In this document: positions 1 through 7,111 of the stretch, one piece after another
Layout: each line of letters starts with the position of its first letter
Position numbering within the stretch: the first letter of the stretch is position 1
Assembly: GCA_964528735.1 (NCBI GenBank)
Contig: CAZGUV010000007.1
Span: 1-45,955 of the forward strand
Direction of reading: 5' to 3'
DNA: 45,955 nt
Source: CAYNND01 sp964528735
GTDB lineage: Bacteria > Patescibacteriota > Minisyncoccia > Phycocordibacterales > UBA2100
Made by a program: the position numbers and the translations under genes
The notes under the pieces: generated by a model
The model's database searches: none
Seen by the model: only the letters and a program-made list of their open reading frames with translations
Told to the model about the DNA's origin: nothing

Positions 1-35
1 CTCTAAAACGCCCTGCGTTTTCTCTAACTTTTTTG

Positions 36-116
36 TGCCGGAAGAGGGACTTGAACCCTCACACCTTGCGATACACGATTTTGAGTCGTGTGCGTCTACC
101 ATTCCGCCATTCCGGC
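36..116 (-). tRNA. tRNA-Leu (anticodon CAA)
   Basis: Read on the minus strand, 116 to 36 folds as a class II tRNA. The 7-bp acceptor stem pairs 116-110 with 43-37, and the discriminator A is at 36. The anticodon stem CACGA/TCGTG encloses the loop CTCAAAA, giving anticodon CAA (plus-strand 81-83) for the UUG codon. A variable arm and a GGTTCAAGTCC T-loop are present. The 3' CCA is not encoded: the next three bases read CAA, so it must be added by nucleotidyltransferase. No convincing terminator follows; a small AAAACG/CGTTTT stem at 5-21 has no T-run on this strand. Confidence 0.95.
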
Positions 117-225
117 ATTGCTTTAGGTCTTAACTTATACTCACACTATTACTGAGGTTTTCCCCAGCGTTTGCGCATCATACAATGTTTTAGCCAAATT
201 TCCAGAAGACCAAACGACCACTACC

Positions 226-234
226 TGCTATACT
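226..234 (+). promoter_or_regulatory. Extended -10 promoter upstream of the transporter gene
   Basis: TGC directly followed by TATACT (229-234). The predicted start is near 241, leaving a leader of about 60 nt, unusual for this window. A 7-bp hairpin TGCACTA/TAGTGCA (237-243 and 249-255) sits at the predicted RNA 5' end. Confidence 0.55.
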
Positions 235-299
235 TTTGCACTATGATTTAGTGCATCGTGATGTCCTCTTATTTGCCTTATTTCAATTAAGACTTCTCT

Positions 300-950
300 A
301 TGCACACCTATTCATATCCTGTTGTACTCCGGCTTTCAACGGCGCTCACGGTATACCTTACGTCATTATTTGCTGCAAACACGCTGGGGATTAAACTCAT
401 GCCGTTTGTATTCGATACAACACTCTCGGTCAGTGTTTTTTCATTTCCTGTCGTATTTTTGATGACCGATGTTATTGGTGAACTGTACGGCAAAAAAACT
501 GCAAAACTTTTTGTTCGTGCTGGCATTATCAGTGTCGCACTGTTCACGCTCTACTCGATACTTTCAATCATGCTCCCGTGGTCATCACGCGCGGAATGGG
601 TGCATGCGGGCTATGACCAGATATTTGGGACATCAATCCGTATTGCTATCGCATCGCTTGTTGCCTTTGCAATCGCAGAATATCAGGACGTCTATTCGTT
701 CTTTCTTTTGAAAGAGAGATGGGGAAAGCGTTTGTTTTGGTTGCGCTCGCTGCTTTCAAATATGTGGTCACAATGTATCGACACCGTAGTCTTTATGGTT
801 GTTGCATTCGCTGGAGTATATGAGACAAACACGCTCATTAATATCATCATCTCGTGGTGGCTGTTCAAGGTAGTGATGGGCTTTCTCTATACGCCGCTTT
901 CGTATGTAGCGATGAAATTTTTTGCACCACCACAGGAGCCCCAGTCATGA
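300..950 (+). CDS. Queuosine precursor transporter, YhhQ/VUT family
   Basis: An integral membrane protein of 216 residues with about six hydrophobic segments. The family imports queuosine precursors (preQ0 or preQ1) for tRNA wobble modification. Family hallmarks are the TDVIGELYGKKTAK stretch near residues 56-69 and the RSLLSNMWSQ...D segment near 148-158, followed by two C-terminal membrane helices. There is no Shine-Dalgarno before the ATG. The stop overlaps the start of the next gene (ATGA), so the two are probably co-translated. No preQ1 riboswitch pattern was seen in the leader. The family assignment is strong; the exact substrate is inferred from the family. Confidence 0.85.
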   Translation: MHTYSYPVVLRLSTALTVYLTSLFAANTLGIKLMPFVFDTTLSVSVFSFPVVFLMTDVIGELYGKKTAKLFVRAGIISVALFTLYSILSIMLPWSSRAEWVHAGYDQIFGTSIRIAIASLVAFAIAEYQDVYSFFLLKERWGKRLFWLRSLLSNMWSQCIDTVVFMVVAFAGVYETNTLINIIISWWLFKVVMGFLYTPLSYVAMKFFAPPQEPQS

Positions 951-1660
951 TAGTTACCCCAATCCATACCCGTGTATGTATGAAAGGAGAGTCGCTGGAG
1001 CATTTTCTCTTTGAGCATATCAACAAGCTCAAAAATGGAGATGTGCTCGTCGTGACATCGAAGATAGTTTCTCTCGCTGAACGCAGGACTCTTCGAGGTG
1101 CTGATTCAGATACGCGGATGCGTGAAGTGCGAAAACTCACAAAACACATTCTCACAGATAAAAAACCAAGCCTGACATACACACAAGGCATCTACACGGC
1201 AGATGCGGGCATCGACGAGTCAAATGGAAATGGTGATCTGATACTTCCTCCTCAGGACCCCTGGAAGTCAGCACGTGATATACACAAAGCGCTGAAAAAA
1301 AAGTTTAAGGTACGGGAGTGCGGTGTACTTATTGTCGACAGTATGCCACTTCCTGGAAGAAAGGGAGTCGTAAGCGCCACTATCGGGATGGCAGGATTTT
1401 TACCTGTACGTAGTTACATAGGCAAAAAAGATATTTTCAAACGTCGCTTTGCATACAGCAGTGCGAATTGTGCTGATGCGCTTGCTGCTGCAGCAGGTGT
1501 AGTGATGGGAGAAGGTGATGAGCAGTGCCCACTGGTGAAAATTTCTGATGCACCAGTAACTTTTACAAAAAAAGTTATCACTGAGAGAGACATTACGGTA
1601 CATCTTACCGAGGATATATATCAACCACTCAGTAAAGCAGTGCTTAGAAAATCTAAATAA
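947..1660 (+). CDS. CofE-like gamma-glutamyl ligase (COG1478)
   Basis: A 237-residue protein of the coenzyme F420-0:L-glutamate ligase family. Motifs include VTSKIVSLAE near residues 36-45, ADAGIDESNG near 85-94, a central VDSMPLPGRKG, and the C-terminal D.LAAAAGVVMGEGDE stretch typical of the fold. Start chosen: ATG 947 overlaps the upstream stop as ATGA and has CAGGAG 9-14 nt upstream, whereas a longer frame would run back through the transporter gene. No F420 pathway is visible here. A COG1478 member has been reported to serve as a folylglutamate synthase in Chlamydia, and folate genes lie elsewhere in this window, so gamma-glutamylation of folate is a plausible alternative role (inference). 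Confidence 0.8.
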   Translation: MIVTPIHTRVCMKGESLEHFLFEHINKLKNGDVLVVTSKIVSLAERRTLRGADSDTRMREVRKLTKHILTDKKPSLTYTQGIYTADAGIDESNGNGDLILPPQDPWKSARDIHKALKKKFKVRECGVLIVDSMPLPGRKGVVSATIGMAGFLPVRSYIGKKDIFKRRFAYSSANCADALAAAAGVVMGEGDEQCPLVKISDAPVTFTKKVITERDITVHLTEDIYQPLSKAVLRKSK

Positions 1661-1735
1661 TAAGCCGTATTTTTTGAATGCAGGTTGCGCACTTCATAAA
1701 AATACTTTATGGAAAAATTTGTCCACATTTTTTCC

Positions 1736-1764
1736 TTTACTACTCGTACACACATCAGTATTAT
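1736..1764 (+). promoter_or_regulatory. Candidate promoter for the structured RNA upstream of parB
   Basis: TTTACT (1736-1741) and TATTAT (1759-1764) are separated by 17 bp. The implied start, about 1771, falls five bases before the closing stem of the structured element. Confidence 0.45.
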
Positions 1765-1770
1765 CGTGCG

Positions 1771-1909
1771 CAGGCGTGTTCGTTCATAGGCACTTTGTGC
1801 CTACCCCTCCGTGGTGGCATTTGGTTCCTATGAGCCTTAATGCGTGAAGCGGGGGGTTGGTAATATCTGGACGAACACACTGTCTCCTAGTCAGTTTCAA
1901 ACCTTTTTA
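1771..1909 (+). ncRNA. Candidate structured RNA (three-way junction) upstream of parB
   Basis: Nested complementary segments form a consistent fold. A closing stem GTGTTCGT/ACGAACAC pairs 1776-1783 with 1871-1878. Inside is a hairpin TAGGCAC/GTGCCTA (1787-1793 with 1797-1803) and a second arm made of CCCCTC/GGGGGG (1804-1809 with 1851-1856), GCATT/AATGC (1817-1821 with 1839-1843) and GGTTC/GAGCC (1823-1827 with 1832-1836, one G-U). A T-run lies at 1904-1908. It does not match the SRP, 6S or riboswitch cores I can recall. It may be a free small RNA or a parB leader. Its ends are estimates. Confidence 0.45.
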
Positions 1910-1915
1910 TTCATC

Positions 1916-1924
1916 TGTTATACT
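1916..1924 (+). promoter_or_regulatory. Extended -10 promoter of parB
   Basis: TGT then TATACT (1919-1924), 10 nt before the parB ATG. Transcription from here would bypass the upstream structured RNA. Confidence 0.6.
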
Positions 1925-1934
1925 CATTTCACCT

Positions 1935-3011
1935 ATGGAACCACAGCAACCGTCATCACCATATTACAGCAACGCAATTTTTTGGGTTGAGGTACATCGA
2001 ATCGTCCCAAACCCTTTTCAGCCACGTAAGGTGTTTGATGAAGCGGCGCTCGCTGATCTTGCAGAATCTATCCGACAGTACGGTGTGCTCCAGCCCTTGA
2101 CGGTCACACGACGAGAGATAACAAAGGAAGATGGTGGACTTGGTGTCGGCTATGAGTTGATTGCTGGTGAACGACGCCTTCGCGCTGCGCGTCTCGCTGG
2201 TGTCTCGCAAGTACCGGTGATTATTCGAGCCGCAGAGGAGTCAGACAAAATGAAGCTCGAGCTCGCCATCATCGAAAACCTTCAGCGTGAAGATTTGAAT
2301 CCTATCGATCGTGCAAAAGCATTTAAGGAGTTGGTTGAAAAGTTTAGCCTCAAGCATGTTGATGTTGCGAAGAAGGTGGGCAAGAGTCGTGAGTATGTTT
2401 CAAACTCAATCCGTCTTCTCGCACTCCCTGAATCAATGCAGACATCGCTCTTGCATAATGAAATGAGTGAAGGACATGCGCGAACACTTTTGATGCTTGC
2501 TGACCGTCCTGAGGAGCAGGAGACTCTGTTTAAGGAGATTGTTCATAAAAAACTTACAGTCCGTGAGACAGAGAGAATCGCGCGACGAATTGCAGTTGAG
2601 CGTGCACGAAAGCAAGAGCTTCCCGCAGAACTTCTTAATCTCGAGAAGCAGCTCTCAGAATCACTCGGTACACGAGTGCAGATTGAGCCGCGAGAGAATG
2701 GAGGCAAGGTCCACATCGACTTCTTCTCGCAAGATGATTTGCAAATCATCTTGACTCTTATTGATAAAAATAAGCGTGAACGAGAAGCACAGGCATCTGC
2801 AATGCCAGCCGCGGAAGAAACTCCTACCTCAGCCCAGAGTACAGCTCAGAGTGAAAACCAGGCGCCAGCAGTTCAAGGTTCAGGGCAAGAGCATGGTGTA
2901 GATACACTCGTGATGCAAAACGATGATGCGTCATTTACACCTGCGGTGGATGATGCAGCATTGGGAAATACCGATGAAGATCTCTACTCAGTAAAAGGCT
3001 TTACCGTTTAG
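1935..3011 (+). CDS. parB: ParB/Spo0J family chromosome partitioning protein
   Basis: A 358-residue DNA-binding CTP-switch protein that loads at parS sites and works with ParA in chromosome segregation. Seen: the N-terminal NPFQPRKVFDE segment (26-36), GERRLRAARLAG at 78-89, ENLQRE at 114-119, and a helix-turn-helix around 139-161 ending in REYVSNSIRLLALP. After about residue 285 the protein runs into a low-complexity acidic, Q/A-rich tail of some 70 residues, longer than usual. Start: ATG 1935 sits 10 nt after a -10 box; an in-frame TTG at 1857 lies inside the structured RNA and is unlikely. No parA is in the window. The gene overlaps the convergent relA/spoT gene by 11 bp. Confidence 0.93.
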   Translation: MEPQQPSSPYYSNAIFWVEVHRIVPNPFQPRKVFDEAALADLAESIRQYGVLQPLTVTRREITKEDGGLGVGYELIAGERRLRAARLAGVSQVPVIIRAAEESDKMKLELAIIENLQREDLNPIDRAKAFKELVEKFSLKHVDVAKKVGKSREYVSNSIRLLALPESMQTSLLHNEMSEGHARTLLMLADRPEEQETLFKEIVHKKLTVRETERIARRIAVERARKQELPAELLNLEKQLSESLGTRVQIEPRENGGKVHIDFFSQDDLQIILTLIDKNKREREAQASAMPAAEETPTSAQSTAQSENQAPAVQGSGQEHGVDTLVMQNDDASFTPAVDDAALGNTDEDLYSVKGFTV

Positions 3012-4599
3012 CGCTCCCTTGTTTTTTGTTTGTGCTAGCTTTTTTTGCAGGTGTTTTTTCTTCGACTTTTGCAGTCATGCTTTGAGGTGAAATTGCGGTG
3101 CGGATATGCTTGCGTGCCATCGAGGTTTTTACCAATTCAAGCCATTTCTTGTTCGGGTGTGCAGAATCTTTTGTTATGATTTCCACAATGTCTCCGTTGT
3201 GGAGCTGGCTTTCAATCGCTATCAGTTTTCCATTTACCTTCGCTCCTGCGATATGGTCACCAAGCGCTGAGTGAATTGCGTAAGCAAAATCGATAGGGGT
3301 TGCACCAGAGGGAAGGTCAACGACGTCACCTCGGGGCGTAAACAAGAAAATTCGATGACTGAAAAAATCGTTCTTTAGTGTCTCAATGTACTCATCGTGT
3401 TCGTGGTCAGGCACTGTTGCAATACTCTTTATCCATCGTGGTACGTGGTGCTCACCAGTCGCTTCTTCAGCTTTGACATGCTCCTCAGGGCTTACTGTTA
3501 GTCGTTCGGGGAAGAATTGCTCGACCCACTGCATTGACGCACCCTTTTTCTTTTTTGTACGAGTGTCCTTATAGCTCAAGTGAGCTGCGAGACCGTACTC
3601 AGCGTACTTGTGCATTTCTTCTGTTCGAATCTGAATTTCAATAATGGTATTTTCAGCATGCACGGTGGTGTGAATACTTTGATAGCCGTTTGGTTTTGGA
3701 AACGCGATGTAGTCCTTGAGTTTGCCCGGGAGTGGTCGGTATGTGCCGTGGATGACTCCAAGGGCCTGATAGCATGCAGCAACATCCGCAACAATGACAC
3801 GAAGTGCGGTGATGTCGTAGATGCTGTCAATGTCCCATTCCTTTCGAACTAGTTTTTTGTATAGACTATACAAACCTTTTTTTCGAGAACGTATTCTAAA
3901 GTTTGTAACTTCTCCGATTGACATCGCATCAGCGATATCTGCCTCAAGCCGCTTCAAGTTTTCTGCTGTGCCGGTGGTCCGTTCGGTAAAGAGTGCGAGT
4001 ACTTTTTGGTATACCTGTGGGTATGCGTGAGGAAACGCCGCATCCTCCAAATCTTTTTTCATGACACTCATACCAAGTCTGTCGGCAATCGGGGCATATA
4101 CTTCAAGTGTCTCAAGTGCGATGCGCTCGCGCTTGTGCTCGGGCACGTGCATTAGTGTGCGTGCGTTATGGAGACGGTCTGCAAGTTTGATGATGATGAC
4201 TCGAACATCTTGCGCGGTTGCGGCGAATAATTTTCTAAGTGACTCGGCATGTCGTTCGAGTCCACGGTAGCGGACGTGTCCGAGTTTTGTGACTCCTTCA
4301 ATCAAAAGATACACGTCCATGCCAAAATGCGTCACAATTTCTTCCTTAGGTATGCCCGCATCTTCGATAGAGTCATGGAGAAGTCCTGCCGCAATTGTCT
4401 TTGCGTCCATTCCCATCTCACTGAGGTACAGTGCTACAGTCGCGGGGTGTATGAAGAATGGCTCTCCTGAGTATCGGGTGTGGGGAGCGTGGGCTTCTTT
4501 TGAGCGTTCATACGCTCTCCTGATGAGGTCAGAGTCATGCTCAGAAGGGTTCTCGAGCATTCCGATGATGTCTTCAACTCGCGGTGCTTCAGAGTTCAT
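3001..4599 (-). CDS. RelA/SpoT-family (p)ppGpp synthetase/hydrolase
   Basis: A 532-residue stringent-response enzyme. The N-terminal HD hydrolase carries H51, H75-D76 and E79-D80, followed by KLADRLHNARTL, so the hydrolase residues look intact. A synthetase domain follows (YSLYKKL, DITALRVIV, GYQSIHTTV, EIQIRT). A TGS domain comes next (FLFTPRGDVVDLPSGATPIDFAYAIH...NGDIVEIIT). It ends shortly after TGS in a basic A/K-rich tail; the ACT and zinc-finger regulatory domains of long RelA/SpoT proteins are absent. Probably bifunctional and the only such enzyme here, but that cannot be told from one window. It lies downstream of topA across a 241-bp hairpin-rich gap. Confidence 0.93.
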   Translation of the reverse strand: MNSEAPRVEDIIGMLENPSEHDSDLIRRAYERSKEAHAPHTRYSGEPFFIHPATVALYLSEMGMDAKTIAAGLLHDSIEDAGIPKEEIVTHFGMDVYLLIEGVTKLGHVRYRGLERHAESLRKLFAATAQDVRVIIIKLADRLHNARTLMHVPEHKRERIALETLEVYAPIADRLGMSVMKKDLEDAAFPHAYPQVYQKVLALFTERTTGTAENLKRLEADIADAMSIGEVTNFRIRSRKKGLYSLYKKLVRKEWDIDSIYDITALRVIVADVAACYQALGVIHGTYRPLPGKLKDYIAFPKPNGYQSIHTTVHAENTIIEIQIRTEEMHKYAEYGLAAHLSYKDTRTKKKKGASMQWVEQFFPERLTVSPEEHVKAEEATGEHHVPRWIKSIATVPDHEHDEYIETLKNDFFSHRIFLFTPRGDVVDLPSGATPIDFAYAIHSALGDHIAGAKVNGKLIAIESQLHNGDIVEIITKDSAHPNKKWLELVKTSMARKHIRTAISPQSMTAKVEEKTPAKKASTNKKQGSAKR

Positions 4600-4736
4600 A
4601 TCATCTATACTTACACTAGGTACGGATTACTGCAACTTATTGTCGGAGGATTGCAGGGAATCGTGTCGTTTTGGCATTCGGCATGTCTTGAATGAGCATC
4701 ATCGCCGTTTCGCTCACAAGTCATTTTTTCTCGTCA

Positions 4737-4840
4737 GAAAAAATGCTCGCGAGTCTGTCTCGCGGTTGTGCGAGACGCGCAACATCGCTCCGACTCACGA
4801 AAACTAGTTCGCATGCGCAGCAGCGCGAATGCCTCACATA
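4737..4840. repeat. Hairpin cluster between topA and relA/spoT
   Basis: Two perfect inverted repeats stand close together: GTCTCGC/GCGAGAC (4757-4763 with 4770-4776, 6-nt loop), flanked by an outer GAGTC/GACTC pair (4751-4755 with 4792-4796), and an A/T-rich TTTTTTCT/AGAAAAAA stem just before it (about 4724-4743, 4-nt loop). A further imperfect TTCGC/GCGAA pairing lies at about 4808-4829. On the minus strand the cluster follows topA, so it could attenuate or process the topA-relA transcript. No reading frame is evident in 4600-4840. Confidence 0.45.
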
Positions 4841-6994
4841 TTATTTCCCAAGCTTGTGCGGGTTATGGTTGGGGCATGTTTTCACTGAGCACCTCTCTGG
4901 TATCGTTTTTGTGCCTTCCATCATAAGTGATCCACAGAGCTTGCAGAGGTTTCCAGTCGGTTTTGTTTTAATTGCATGCTTACAGTCGGGGTAGTTTGAA
5001 CATGAATAGAAAATGCCAAATCTGCCACGTCGTTCGCACATCTCGCCGGTGCCACAATGCGGACATTTAACCCCTGAAGTGTTTGCAAGCGAATCACGTT
5101 TTATGTACTTACATTTTGGATAGTTTCCACACGCAACAAATTTGCCGTAGCGTCCTTCGCGTTCAGTGAGTTTGTGTTTGTTACAGGTCGGGCACATTTC
5201 ATCGAGTTCTTTTGGTGGTTCGATAATGTTCCCATCAGCTTTTCGTGCGCCATTACAGTCAGGGAAACGCTTGCAACTCATGAAGCGACCTGTGCGAGAG
5301 AGTTTAAACTCCATAGGTCCATTACATGTTGGGCAGAGAAATTCTGCTGGCACATCACCGAGCCCGGTTTGTTTCGGGATGTCATCCTTTTCCTTTACTG
5401 CTTTAGCAAACGGTGCGTAGAAATCTTTCAGTGTCTTTGTGTACTCACGACTTCCATCAGCAATTTGGTCCAGCTCATCTTCCATTTCAGCGGTGAATGT
5501 ATCTGAGATGTATGTCGGAAAGTGTGTTTCAAGGAATGAAGACACGACGTCACCGGTGTCAGTTGGTTTAAGAGTTTTTCCTTCTTTGATGACATACTCA
5601 CGATCGTTGAGTGTCTTCATGATTGACGCATAGGTCGATGGTCGTCCTATACCGCGTTTTTCGAGCTCTTTGATGAGCCCAGCTTCACTGTATCTGTTTG
5701 GTGGTTGTGTCTGCTTGTGCTCGTCGTGAATCGACTCAAGTGTCGCTGGTGCGCCGTCAGTTACTTTGGGGAGCTCAGTATCATCACCACGTGCCGCAGT
5801 GTCTTCTTTGAGCCATCCATCAAAGACAACACGTGAACCTGTTGCAGAAAACAGCGGCACAACACGATCTGATGCTTGCACTGTAATTGTCGTGCGCATC
5901 ACGCGTGCATCTGCCATTTGTGAGGCAAGTGTGCGAGTACGGATAAGTTCGTACAGCTTTTTCTGTTCATCGGTTGCACCTGCGGACATTTTGCGAATAT
6001 CGGTGGGGCGGACTGCTTCGTGCGCTTCTTGTGCTGATTTACTTTTAGTTGCGTACACGCGCGACTCCGCGTACTCCTTGCCGTATTCAGAAATAACTTG
6101 GTCAACTATTGCAGTGTGCGCACTCTTTGCAAGGTTTGTCGAGTCAGTACGCATATAGGTGATAAAACCTGCTTCGTAGAGTTTTTGTGCAATGCCCATG
6201 GTGCGTGATGGAGAAAATCCCAAGCGTGTTGATGCGGTCTGTTGGAGTGTTGAGGTGGTAAACGGCGCACGGGGCGAACGCTTCTGCTCTTTTTCTTCAA
6301 CAGATTCGATTTTCCATGATGAGGAATGCGCGTGAGCGAGTATCTCGTCAGTGCGTTGTTTTGTATCAGGCTCTTCGGTGCATGTTGCTTCAAAGCGATG
6401 TGTGTCTGAAACAAACTGTGCAGTGATGACCCAAAAATCCTTTGGAATAAATGCTCGTATCTCACGCTCACGCTCCATGATGATGCGAAGAGCGGGTGAT
6501 TGGACGCGCCCAGCAGAAAGACCATAGCGCACTTTTTTCCAGATAATACCTGAGAGGTCATATCCCACGAGTCTATCGAGCACGCGTCGTGCTTCCTGTG
6601 CTTCGCGGAGCTGGGTATCTACAGGGCGGGGGTGCTTGATTGCCTCATTAATTGCGTCTTTTGTAATTTCGTGGAAAACGATACGCTTTGCCTTTTTTAA
6701 ATCGAGCACCTCACTCAAGTGCCATGCAATCGCTTCACCTTCACGGTCGGGGTCAGTCGCGAGAATAACGTCTGAAGACTTTTTTGCGAGAGATTTTAAT
6801 TCGCTGATGACCTTGTCTTTTCCTTCTGAAATGACGTACTTCGGAATAAACCCTCCTGGTATATCAATCGCCTGTTTATTTGTCTTAGGAAGGTCACGAA
6901 TATGTCCGACTGATGCACGCACAGTGTAGCCCTCGCCGAGGTATTTTTCGATAGTTTTTGCCTTTGATGGCGACTCTACAATTACGAGCTTCAT
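4841..6994 (-). CDS. topA: DNA topoisomerase I (type IA)
   Basis: A 717-residue enzyme that relaxes negative supercoils. The Toprim domain has E7 and DPDRE at 81-85. LSAGRVQSPALR is at 159-170 and the catalytic tyrosine is Y280 in ITYMRTDS. The C-terminus holds three tandem four-cysteine zinc ribbons (CPTCNGP..., CPTCNKH..., CPHCGTG...) and a fourth partial CKLCG...CPNH motif. The length is typical for a bacterial TopA with short C-terminal repeats. It probably leads a minus-strand unit with relA/spoT downstream. Confidence 0.95.
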   Translation of the reverse strand: MKLVIVESPSKAKTIEKYLGEGYTVRASVGHIRDLPKTNKQAIDIPGGFIPKYVISEGKDKVISELKSLAKKSSDVILATDPDREGEAIAWHLSEVLDLKKAKRIVFHEITKDAINEAIKHPRPVDTQLREAQEARRVLDRLVGYDLSGIIWKKVRYGLSAGRVQSPALRIIMEREREIRAFIPKDFWVITAQFVSDTHRFEATCTEEPDTKQRTDEILAHAHSSSWKIESVEEKEQKRSPRAPFTTSTLQQTASTRLGFSPSRTMGIAQKLYEAGFITYMRTDSTNLAKSAHTAIVDQVISEYGKEYAESRVYATKSKSAQEAHEAVRPTDIRKMSAGATDEQKKLYELIRTRTLASQMADARVMRTTITVQASDRVVPLFSATGSRVVFDGWLKEDTAARGDDTELPKVTDGAPATLESIHDEHKQTQPPNRYSEAGLIKELEKRGIGRPSTYASIMKTLNDREYVIKEGKTLKPTDTGDVVSSFLETHFPTYISDTFTAEMEDELDQIADGSREYTKTLKDFYAPFAKAVKEKDDIPKQTGLGDVPAEFLCPTCNGPMEFKLSRTGRFMSCKRFPDCNGARKADGNIIEPPKELDEMCPTCNKHKLTEREGRYGKFVACGNYPKCKYIKRDSLANTSGVKCPHCGTGEMCERRGRFGIFYSCSNYPDCKHAIKTKPTGNLCKLCGSLMMEGTKTIPERCSVKTCPNHNPHKLGK

Positions 6995-7000
6995 GGGTGA

Positions 7001-7031
7001 GTAGTACCACAGAGGGGGAGGGTGTTGTCAA
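7001..7031 (-). promoter_or_regulatory. topA promoter
   Basis: On the minus strand: consensus TTGACA (complement of 7026-7031), a 19-bp spacer ending in TGG, then TACTAC (complement of 7001-7006). Six bases separate it from the topA ATG. Confidence 0.55.
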
Positions 7032-7095
7032 ATGACACCTGTTTGCAAGCCTTCGGTGTCGACACGATTTCAACCTTTCTTTTTTGTGTAAATAA

Positions 7096-7104
7096 TGCTT
7101 AAAT
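7096..7104 (+). promoter_or_regulatory. Efflux operon -10 box
   Basis: TGC then TTAAAT (7099-7104), 7 nt before the ATG of the adaptor gene. A weaker match than most; there is no Shine-Dalgarno. Confidence 0.4.
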
Positions 7105-7111
7105 ACGGTTC

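Noticed and set aside
1..35. Terminator of tRNA-Leu at the window start
   Set aside because: The AAAACG/CGTTTT stem is followed by AGAG rather than a T-run on the minus strand, and the window ends there.
226..300. Possible preQ1 riboswitch before the queuosine-precursor transporter
   Set aside because: The leader has a hairpin but none of the short A-rich pseudoknot pattern of preQ1-I or the longer preQ1-II arrangement.
1776..1878. parS site near parB
   Set aside because: The GTGTTCGT/ACGAACAC repeat has its arms about 87 bp apart and does not resemble the 16-bp parS palindrome; it fits an RNA stem better.
1857..1934. Longer ParB starting at TTG 1857
   Set aside because: The added residues are unlike ParB and lie within the structured RNA; ATG 1935 is preceded by a -10 box.
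7057..7070. GTGTCGACAC palindrome before the efflux operon as an operator
   Set aside because: A single short palindrome with no second copy and no regulator gene nearby is not enough evidence.
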